64,000 nt of DNA, from the NCBI RefSeq assembly GCF_041260155.1, contig NC_091934.1:40549194-40613193 (forward strand), given 5' to 3'. This document shows positions 12,075 through 22,600 of this stretch, in pieces. Made by a program: the position numbers and the translations under genes. Under the pieces are notes generated by a model, which did not search any database, had not been told where the DNA came from, and saw only the letters and a program-made list of their open reading frames with translations. The DNA comes from Ptychodera flava (Eukaryota > Hemichordata > Enteropneusta > Ptychoderidae). Each line of letters starts with the position of its first letter. Within the stretch, counting starts at the first letter, position 1.

Positions 12075-12712
12075 ACTCTATTGGCAACTCGCTGTGTAGA
12101 CAGACTGAGCCACTTCAGAGCCGTCTTAAACGCCCTCACTCGACAGGTATTTGTAACATATATCAAACAACAACCAACATTTCAATTCAATTCCTTTCGT
12201 AATGGCTACCGAATGAACAGAGCACTACATCTCGTGGCGATAATTGATCTGATGGTGAGATCAGTCTGCTTACCTCAGTCTGGGCGGACGAAAGTATACA
12301 AAGAATGCTGAACGGAACCTGTAGAGACAGCCTCGTTTACAAAAAAAAAATTGCCAAAAGTGCTCTACAAAAGGGTTTAACCACATAGTTGATCAGTGCC
12401 ACCACAAGATGAAGACACTGAAACAAATAAGTTGTTGACAGCAATAGGCGGAGCGACAGTACAACCATGGAGGTACCTCCATGGTACCACATTGTTCATG
12501 CCAGCCATGCATCTTGTTACATAATTCGGTATGCTTTGTCATATCTTTTGAATTCGAGAGGGCGCATTAAGACGGCTTAAACACCAAAACAAAGACTTAA
12601 TTTTGCGCTTGTGGACACAAGTGGACTCAAACTATTAATCCCTGTGTTTGCAAATCACAGACAGTGTCACAGGAACGTTTCAAATTTTTTCCTGTCTGAA
12701 CGTAGTAAATAT

Positions 12713-14058
12713 GAGCCGTATCACAATGCAAAGTTAATCTAGGGATTTAAATTCCTAAACACATCATAAAAAGCAATGACCTAACTCCAATTTACGATTA
12801 TTATCATAGTTTATGATGACATTCCATACAAATGTCCAAAACACAAATAAAATTGTGATTAAACCATTCACAAACGCAATACAATAGACATTAAATCTCT
12901 GGGGTGAGCAAATCCATTTTGATTCTGATAGTCAAAGGCCAAGTAACAAAATTAATCCAGTAATCCTGCAACTTTTTCAGGTGGTCCCGCTTTCATTCCC
13001 AATCATTGTTTCATTATTTTATCCATAGTCCACTGGTACATCTGACCACTGACATAAAAACAAGTGAGATCGAATCGTGGGCAAAAAATTGTTGGTCCAG
13101 GACATAAGACCACTGGCTGTGCTCATCCCTTAATCTACTAGTTGTGTTCAAAATATTTTCTCATTAAAACCATGTGATTAAAATTTTCAAAACCAAGCTT
13201 TTACCATTTCCAGTTTGTTCTTGCGCACAGCTTTTCCTCAAGGGCCAAGTACATTCTGCATAAGAATAAAAATTATTATAAATGAGAGTATACATACATA
13301 TTAAATATAAAGATTTATGAAGAACAAAGTTTTCTACTGTTGTGTTAAGGGACATTTATAGCTGTAACTTTGGCATTTCTGACAATTTTTTCAGTATTTT
13401 TTTTGTGTGTGTGTCAACCATGGTTTCATGTCCTACTCAACACAGTATGCAAGAATACAAATATTCGGCTTTGCAACATACTCTCTATATGTGTAGAGCC
13501 GTTGTTATTATTAACAAATGAATTCCAGTCCAAACTTGCATTCAATCAACAATGCTGACTGTAAAAATTCTCAGCTATGTTGATAAGATTAATTCTGAAG
13601 ATTATACCAAGCTGACGAAAGCAGAACAAGAACCTACCATTTGTAACACAAAACAAAAATACAGAAAAACAGCCAACACTGACAGCGATTGTTTGAGAAT
13701 GAATTTATCAGTGAGTACATGGTATTTCAAGCTATGTGGCGATGTGAAATGAAGTGTAAACATACTCAAAAAATCACAAATTATGCAAATCATCACCAAT
13801 AAAACCAGTTATATCTACTTTTCAGTTCTAGCAATTTCCCGTGTGCAACTGTGTACCAACTTTCATTTTAAATTTATCAGCTGTTCTTGAGATATCAGAC
13901 AAAGAGACAGAAGGGTAAACTTCAAAACAAAGCAAACTTATCTTACAAGGGTCTATTGAATGCAATACCTTGAACAGAAATAATTGTTCCACTCAACCAT
14001 CTTCACAAGAATTCTATATTTTTTTTAAATATAAGCGTTACGGATGAAAAAACAACAT
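12713..14058. other. Gene-free stretch
   Basis: AT-rich sequence. I see no convincing exon, transposon terminus or tandem array. The short frames at 13164-13799 have no recognisable content or splice context. Confidence 0.5.
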
Positions 14059-14153
14059 TTAGGGCCTGCCTGACACAATCTGCTCATCGGGATGCAAATT
14101 GTTGACATATTCTTCTTTATCAGAGTAAAAACCAGCTGGTGCATCATCAATCC
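14059..14153 (-). CDS. Possible terminal coding exon, gene unknown
   Basis: On the minus strand an AATAG acceptor is followed by a 31-codon open frame, GIDDAPAGFYSDKEEYVNNL then HPDEQIVSGRP and TAA. Its mixed acidic/aromatic composition is protein-like and stands out from the AT-rich surroundings. I found no preceding exons between here and 16.5 kb, a span mostly taken by a tandem array, and I do not recognise the family. It could also be chance. Confidence 0.3.
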
Positions 14154-14665
14154 CTATTTAAATTTTGAAAAAAAAAGAAAAGAAATGTTAATGATAAAAT
14201 CCCGTACAACGTTAATGTTTACAAAAAGTATATATAAACAGATGTAGACTCTTGAATTTATGAAGCATAGAAAACTTAACAATGGTTTGTGGCTGTGACT
14301 TCCATAGTTATAAGGATTATTTGCATGATTACTTATTTTAGTTATACTAACATATTTTCTTGTATAACTGATCTGAGCCCTAGAGATTAATTGTTCGATA
14401 ATTTGCAATATAGAACAGCATAATTGCTTTTCCTTAATTATTCATTTTAGCTATACTGGCACCTACAGTTAAGGATGTTTGGTCTACAAAAGTCAAAGTA
14501 CTGTCATTTCTTTAAAATAACTTCCTTAATTTTGACATTTGCGTAGAGTCGTTTAGTACATAGATTTGAGCAAGGCGTTAGTGTACGTTATAAAAACTCT
14601 CCTTCCTGTACCGAGTTCAGAGTCGTCGCCATCGTCTTGACCTTGTGAGGACACCGCGACATTGC

Positions 14666-15622
14666 ACTTTTATATGAATCCGATATTTACGGCTACTAGA
14701 CTATACAACATCGAAGTTAGATTGGCTTGGATAGATCTATAAGGTGGTGAAATCTCCGATATATGTCGGATATTTACCCGCGATTTGACAAAATCTAGTA
14801 TCGTCTGGTATCGAAGTTAGAGTCAGTCCTTTGAAGTCGGGTTTGACAAGACCTGTAAAGTGCTGAAATCTTCGATATATATCGGAAATTTACCCGCGAT
14901 TTGATAAAATCTAGTATCGTCTGGTATCGAAGTTAGAGTCAGTCCTTGCAAGTCGGGTTTGACTGTACTGTAAAGTGCTGAAATCTCCGATATATATCGG
15001 ATATTTACCCGCGATTTGACAAAATCTAGTATCGTCTAATCGAAGTTAGAGTCAGTTCTTGGAAGTCGGGTTTGACAAGACCTGTAAAGTGGTGGAATCT
15101 CCGATATATATCTGATATTTACCCGCGATTTGACAAAATCTAGTATCGTCTAGTATCGAAGTTAGAGTCAGTTCTTGGAAGTCGGGTTTGACCTGAACTG
15201 TAAAGTGCTGAAATCTCCGATATATATCGGATATGTACCCGCGATTTGACACAATCTATAGTATAGTCTAGTATCGAAGTTAGAGCCAGTCCTTGGAAGT
15301 CGGGTTTGACAATACCAGTAATATAAGGTGGTAAAATCTCTGATATATATCGGATATTTACCCGCTATTGGACAAAATCTAGTATCGTCTAGTGTCGAAG
15401 TTAGAGTCAGTTCTTGGGAGTCGGATTTGACAAGACCTGTAAAGTGGTCAAATCTCCGATATATATCGGATATTTATCCGCGATTTGACAAAATTTTGTA
15501 TCGTCTAGTAGGCCAATCGAGGTTAGAGTCAATCCTTGAAAGTCGGGTACGGTTTCACAAGACCCGTAGGTGGTGAAATCTCCGATATATATATCGGATA
15601 TTTACCCGCGATTTAACAAAAT
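14666..15622. repeat. Tandem array, about 117-bp period, eight copies
   Basis: Units contain CCGATATATATCGGATATTT, ACCCGCGATTTGACAAAATC, TAGTATCGTCTGGTATCGAA and AAGTCGGGTTTGACAAGACC. The palindromic core CCGATATATATCGG or a one-base variant recurs near 14757, 14873, 14988, 15101, 15218, 15340, 15457 and 15583. Units differ by small indels. The open frames across it (about 15052-15252 and 15328-15576) are products of the repeat. Confidence 0.93.
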
Positions 15623-16420
15623 CAATTAGCGACCAAGGTAATTCGTCTCTCGAGAAAATAAACAAATATTGATTATATATTGACATGCATGATTTCATTG
15701 AAAATGCATCGTACATAAAAACATTACAACTGAGGCATTGTAATAATGCCCAGTAAATGAGATATCGTAACCTTCCTTTCCTTACGGTAACTCCATACAA
15801 TTCCCTCTCTGAAATGTTGCTTGTAATCCGAATGTATATAGCCTTAATTTCGAAACTTTGCTTTTGCTATGGTGTGAATTATAGAATGCGAAGAAGATTT
15901 GTATTGGGCCCCAATTTTATTTATTTATTAATTAATTAATTTATGTCTATCTATTTATTTATTTATTTATTTACTTGTTATATTTTGTGTTTGTTAGGTT
16001 GGTTTTCCTCATGCTTTGTTTATTTTTCCCTTCCTTCTTTTCTTCTTTCCTTTCAAGGCATTCTACAAGCGTCACTTACTCGCTTGGCAAGTTTCCCAGA
16101 AAGTTACTGGGTTATGCACTAGTAAGCTTATATTTAGTACATAAGCTTATACATTTTCAACGTTTTCCAAAAAGCTCATCTTGCCATTTGTAGAATTTTC
16201 TATACGTAACTCAAAATGTTCAAACTGGTTTTGACTAGGCTTTGCACCCAAACAAACAGCCTGAGATCTGACTGTTGCGACATACCGTTGTTGAAAGCGG
16301 TCCTAAAATGACCCGGATAAGCTTTTACATGTAGCTCGCTTACGTCAGCAAGCGTAAGCCAACCGGGAAAGTTCAGAAACTTGTATCAAGTACCCGGATG
16401 AGAGAACCTGGTAGGAGGTC
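15623..16420. other. Gene-free stretch with (ATTT)n run
   Basis: Contains an ATTTATTTATT-type simple repeat at about 15915-15972. GC content rises towards 16.4 kb, next to the first exon of the oxygenase gene. That rise is compatible with a promoter region, but no TATA or initiator can be singled out. Confidence 0.4.
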
Positions 16421-16564
16421 AACAGGGTCAATTGGTGATTGCAGACGCTAGACGCGACACAACTTCGACCGGTCCCTTGTTATTTGCATTTTTCGGCTAT
16501 TTCAATTCCAATTAATGCGCCTTTTTTGTCCACTGTTCTTCCGATAGCAGGCACAGCTAAGGCC

Positions 16565-16630
16565 ATGGGTATTTTAAGGCAAATGTCCGCTTGTAACATA
16601 GCGTTAGACCAGGGACAACTCTCTCGCTCG
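16565..16630 (+). CDS. Candidate first coding exon of the oxygenase
   Basis: ATG in strong Kozak context (AAGGCCATGGGT), 22 codons starting MGILRQMSACNIAL, and a GTGAGTAC donor in phase 0. The exon at 21986 has a TTATAG acceptor and is open in phase 0 from its first base (IARRWKKLVIMADDF), so the two join without a stop. If this is wrong, translation would start at the ATG at 22016, giving MADDFGGLGVFLLVLF with an ordinary signal peptide. The 5.36-kb intron holds the foldback cluster and a MITE. Confidence 0.5.
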
Positions 16631-19600
16631 GTGAGTACAATAATCCATGCACCTTACTTGTAAGTTCAATCACGGTCGAGGAACCGTGGTTCAATCAAGC
16701 ACGGAAGGTACGTCCGGGACCGTGGTTCAAGACACAGTTATCGTAATGTTGCTTGGATAGTCGTTCGAGGCGGGCGGCCGCAGGTCGCCGTCTATTTTTC
16801 CAAGTAAACGGCGACCTGCGCCGCCCGCCTCGAACGACTATCCAAGCACATTACGATAACCTGTGGTTCAAGGCAGGATGGGAGCTGCGATTTGCACCGG
16901 CATTAAGTTGCTGATCAAACTCATTATGTTTTTGGTGCCTATCAATGTTGTCTATATACTTGTTAATTCATGTCTTGTTCGTTTGAAAGTTTCGTATACA
17001 CCCTCTAACTCACTTTTATATCTGTTTATTCATGTCTGGCTCGTTAAAACTTAAAGTTGCCATCCATCACATCAAGTACCTAGCGCACACAATACATCGT
17101 ACACAAATGGCCTTGAGGTACTCCAATAGAAAGGTATACGGGTGTGTGTGTCGCCCGAATGGGCCACTTTTTCACGAAAACAATCCCTAAATATAGGTCG
17201 ATTTTTCGTTCGGAAAAAACCTATTCAAAGCATGGGTCGATAACAAAGCAAATGTCCCATGCTTTGAGGTATAGCTCAAACCCCAAACTGGGACCATAGG
17301 GGCCTCAGTCTCCGATGATGATGATGGTGATCATGATGATGATGATTAAATATTTAAAAAATGAAGAAAAATAAAAATATATTTGGACTCAGTAAATTTG
17401 TTGTTGTTGTTATTGTTGTTGTTGTTGATAGTATTTGCAGAAAAGAACAAAGTAAGATGAATTTTGCAGCGCATACTTTGTTCTTTTCTGCAAATACTCT
17501 CAACAACAACAACAACAACAATAATAATAATAATAATAACAACAACAAATTTACTGAGTCCAAATATATTTTTTCTTCATTTTGAAAAGCTACTTGGTAA
17601 AATCCCATTCAAACCATAGACAGTAGAACCTAGTATGTGCATACAGATACAAAACAAAGATTTGCTCAGAGAAGTGGTAGGGGTGTGCGGTCGAACGTAA
17701 AAAAACCCAGGGCCCATTTTAGACCCGAAATCTCGTTATTTTATGACCCCAATTTAGACCTTTGTGACCTTTGACCCAGGTCAAAAGTCATTGTGTCAAT
17801 ATTTGCAAAACGTTATAGGGTAAAACACAAGCATTTGCCTACCAAAATTTACGACTATGTTGTTGTTGCCAAGCCAAGCTATGGGTCCATAGCTGTGGTG
17901 GTTACAGACGGGATTCCTGCCTTTTACGGGCTGGTTTTGAGTTTTACAACTTTTAATGGTGGCGGGGCTGAAACTCGTAAAAGTCAAAACCACCCCTTAA
18001 AAGGCATGAATTCCGTCGTAACCACCACAGCTATGGACCCACAGAAAATTTCTGGAAATACTACAAAATTTGGCTGAAAGAAAATATCTTTCACCCTCAC
18101 CAAATTTATCAGTTATCTGCAGTTACAGCCTGACTGGTTTTTTTTTTAATTCCAAACCACAAGAAGCCTCGCTGTTCGTCTGTTATGCACTACTAGCTCA
18201 TGTGGCCATGGTCAACCTGTCATGATAAATACTAGTAGTAGAGCCACTTTGTTTGGATATTTTCTCTTGGGCAAAAATCTCATATAAGGAGTTAACCAAT
18301 TAGTGACAGTGTCTTAAAACCACATTGTTTTCTCTGCATGTTCATTGAAAGGGGCACTTTCTGCCCCATTCATCAAAATTGGGGGGCAGACTTCACATTT
18401 AAAGGGGCAGTCACTTTTGATGTGAATTTTGCCTTCCTATAGCAAACGCTTCTTCAATATCATTGCGATCGTCACCCAGTTCAGTTGTGTCGTATTTGTC
18501 GTATGCAGCACATATGCATAGGGTAAACATCAACATGATGATATTTGTCAGCATTTGATGTGCTCGGCCGCTGTCTATCTTCTGTCTAATTGTCACCTAC
18601 AAGTTTCCCCGACTCAGAATTTGACATATATGTTCCCTCAGATACGATTCGGTCCGAACTTTGGGGCTTAAATCCTTGAAAATATGCACCGATCCCCATG
18701 CGCCGATCAAACGATGGTGTTGCATTACACGTGCCTATACACAATGCTAAAGCTCGAATTTTCCCAACTTCCATCATTGATACACACAGTTCGCTGTACT
18801 CTGTGCTTTGGTCACCCTCATATGTCAGTATATGTGGAAGTCTTTGCTCGCTGTGTTCTGTGCGCGATTTTCGCGCAGTCAGTGACTTTTTCAGGGCAGA
18901 CAATGACTCGAAATGCGCAATTTGCGCAATCGCGCAGTCGAGAGAAACCCTGAAACCATGTCAATATTTGCTTTGGCTAAAGCCAGGGAGAACCTTCACG
19001 TGCCACAGAATAAAGGTGAAAATTCCCCAAATTTGTTGAGCAAATCCCTAACACAATTAGGGGTTATAAATGGAAAGCAAGGGTATTTGGTTGTGAATAT
19101 AAGACCTGTGGGGTGAAAATTAGCATGTTTGGTGGGAAATAATAACCAAGCGAAGCGAGGTGATTATTTCACCCAAATATGTTAATTTTCACCCCAGAGG
19201 TCTTATATTCGCAACCAAATACCCAAGTACACCATTTATAACCTCATTATAATTTGCTTAAGTTAAATACAAGTGAACAATGTTGTTAAGACCGAAGTTG
19301 GAACGAGCGTTTAGGCGCCCAGCCTCTCAACACAAACTTTAAAAAAAAGAACGTTTTAGAACGTGAATGTGTGCACAGTTCATTCCATACAATGCGGTAA
19401 CACAACATATCAATATTGCCATTACACATCGAACTTGAATTTTACTTGAAAAACCACTCAAAAATATTTGTAAAAAATTATATTGTTGTTACATCACCGT
19501 CGCTGCTTATACAAACTCTTCATTTGTGGGTTCATCGAGCTGCACCACACTAAAATTCAACTATCAAAATCAATCTCAAGCCATACACTTGTTTGACATT

Positions 19601-22600
19601 TTGGCACGTTTAGCTCTCAAGCTGGAGTTCGAAATTTGCATGAGCTTAAAAATGTTACGCAGCGGGCAGGTCTTCTTGTTGAGAATATAAACCCTGGCTC
19701 CAGCCAATCAGATTGCCAGATTCCAGCTAAGCATATTATAATGAGTAATATTTTTGGAATTTACTTGGGTAGATGTTTTCGACTTGGGCAGCACAACCTG
19801 TTAAAAATATCAGAAGTACCTCTCCCGCGGGACACATGGTCTCTGCACAATGAAGTTACCGTGTTGGCCGGGAAAACACTAACTGAAATACCAGACCATC
19901 CAGTAGTATTGAATTGAGCAGACATGTACGTCCAGTATAAAGTCCACTTTGACCAGCTAGAAGCGATGATCGGAACTGGATAATTTAGCCTTATCATGCT
20001 TATCGTGAATGTAGCACTCAATCTTAGGCATTTAATTGGGTTCCCTCCATTCATGGAATTGTTTAACAAAAGCATGATAAACTCAACATGCTGAAGAGTA
20101 CTGAACACAATGATCACAGTCAATATTAGCTTAATACCTTTACTTTATTGCTCAACAACAAACTCAGGGAGTGCGGTAAGGCAAAAATTACAAAACTCAA
20201 AGATGCAACCTTCAACAAACAATTGATGAGGCTGCTGCAGGCGGGAGAACTAAAGTACAAGACAGAAATTTCATAAGAGGTAGTTTATCTTTGTGAGTTA
20301 AGGGGCCGTCGATAATAAAAGCTGACGCACGACAAACGTAATTCTTTCGTTTAGGGGGGGAGGGGGTAAAAGCTCATTTCGTTTTGTGTGCATCAAAATT
20401 GCATAAGGATTTTCTATTGCTTTAGAAGTGCAACTTTGCAGCGAGAACGCAAAACTACCTTCACGTTCACCGAGAACAGAATGATCACAAAATACGGAGA
20501 CAGAAAAGACAACGAAAAGACATGGATGTGAAATAAAAACTTGTATACTTTTTCAACGTGTATGTGAAAACATTTTCCTACATACGAAATACATTAAAAT
20601 GTTCTTCCGGTTTTTTTTCATGTGCATGCGGATCGGAGAGGTGCGTGTGGGTTTGTCAGAAACGGCATCATAATACGAAATTGATTTTCGCATAACTTTC
20701 GTTTTGAAGGGGGAGGGAGGGGGTTTCAAGTAAAACAAAGGAATTACGTTTCTTTTGCGTCAGCTTTTATTATCGACGGCCCAAAAGATACATGAACTTT
20801 TCTGTTAAACATCTGTGCATGACCTTCACACAGGATGATTATTCCCATGGTTACTCCCTTTTTGGAGAGTGTTTAGATTGAAAATGAGCGTGTGCATCTC
20901 ACCTCTAAATGTATGCTACATTAGCTTGCGATATTAATTTTAAGCAAATAAGCACACTCAGCAACAGTGTACCACAAGATTAAGACTGAGTTCACATCAT
21001 ATGAGCTTAAGAGATAGCGAGTGCATATGGAGTGAACTGGTCAAAATCGAGTGGTATCTCCATTGCTGAGGTGGTTTATTGTTATTATAGGGCTCAGCCA
21101 TTGGTGTCGCACCAGAGGTTAAGATTTGGAATTTCATTTTCATCTAAAGATGCACAGTTGACATGTACATGGTCAATATTCATGATTAGCAATAAGAAAG
21201 ATTCAAATAGAATTAATTGTTACCATGGTACTTGCTATATACATTAGCAGGACCACTGTGCATTGCGTAAACAATAAATTCAAACACCCAGTTTACTTGG
21301 TCACCCACTGATTTGCACAGTTCACACACGCTCTGTCTGATTAATGCAGAGTTAAAGCCGCAATTTGTTATCCCAGGTTTTCGCATAAGTGGAGTTCTCC
21401 TCCCAGTCAAACACTTAGCCTGGATGATGTTTGATTTCTATAACACTAATTGCACAAACTGATCTCAACCTTTTGGCACCTTTTGCTAATCCTGCAACCA
21501 GAGTTTGTACAAGCGTTTGATTGATGGTTGGTTCAAACACTCGAATTTCCTAAAAAAATTGTCTTCCAGTCGCGTTAGAATTTAAATATAACCACAGAGT
21601 TCGATCGGCAGCAGCTTCGCGTTGACCACTAGGCAGTTTGTCTGCGTTTTTGCCGCCCGAAAAAACTAAAAAAGTTGCATTTTCTGGAGTGTGCGCCCGC
21701 GTGTTGCCTGTTTGGTGTCCTCTTACACAATGAACGCCACCATAGATTCGCGCCCTTTTAGAGGGATGCTCCGCCTTTAAAAAGAAATCAGGTCACTTGC
21801 ATAGTATATTGAACCTGCTTATGCGTAGTCAGTTAGCCGCTGGCATGACTATCAAAATATAAAATTGAAATTCTGGTGTCAAACGTCAAAAAGGGAATTT
21901 TGAGTGGAAACAAAACAAAGAATTGAATTACTTTGACCATATATGACAAAAAACCATTCATACATTTTTTCTGTATTTGTTATAGATTGCCAGAAGATGG
22001 AAGAAATTGGTGATCATGGCTGATGATTTTGGAGGTCTAGGTGTTTTTCTCCTGGTTCTATTCCTTCTCATAAATTACAGTGCAGTTAGTGCCAAGGAGA
22101 CAAATGATGATGTCACAGAACACCTGACTCAAATCTACCAATCAGAGGATGGTCACCAGGCAGCCATCTTGGATGATGTCCTACCCGAAGAATCATTGAA
22201 GAATTTGATCATCAAAGGCTATTTATTCACATCTTGGGATTTCCAAGATGACATTAAATTTGCCCAAGAGGAGAATAACATTCCATGGAAGAGCGATTTA
22301 TCACCTGAATTTTTTGAAAACACTCATGTCTGGAAAATTTTTACGCAAATCAATTTCTCATGTCACTTATAAGTCTGGTGAACTGTATCCATACTCAGTG
22401 ACGTGCTATCTCCAAAGACGCTTTGATTCAATAACCCTTGAACAAGAGACCCAGACGATTATCAAATCTTACTTTTTCTTACAAGACGTATCAAGAAAAA
22501 TGACTATGGACATTTGTCCCTGTACGCTCCCAACAGGAATGGGACTCACTCTATCGTCATGACAGCGCATCCAAGACATGGCCGCATTGTTTTCTGGAAA

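Larger units (their letters stand above)
10474..12712. mobile_element. Composite insertion in copy 1, with LINE and repeat B
   Basis: At 10473 copy 1 departs from copy 2. At 12713 it resumes with GAGCCGTATCACAATGCAAA, which resembles the copy 2 continuation GAGCTGTATTACAATACAAA at 37066 (32 of 37 bases). The roughly 2.24 kb between is therefore probably inserted. It contains a LINE fragment, repeat-family member B and flanking sequence with partial inverted similarity (ACGTTTCAAATTT near 10610 and 12673). Nothing else is recognised in 10474-10660 and 12075-12712. Confidence 0.5.

Noticed and set aside
14666-15622. Protein-coding repeat
   Set aside because: Frames differ between units because of indels; the array is non-coding.
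17354-17608. Poly-Leu / poly-Asn frames
   Set aside because: Produced by the TTG/CAA microsatellite arms of hairpin 2.
18586-18903. 105-codon minus-strand frame between hairpins 3 and 4
   Set aside because: No recognisable motif or splice context, and other frames overlap it on the + strand.
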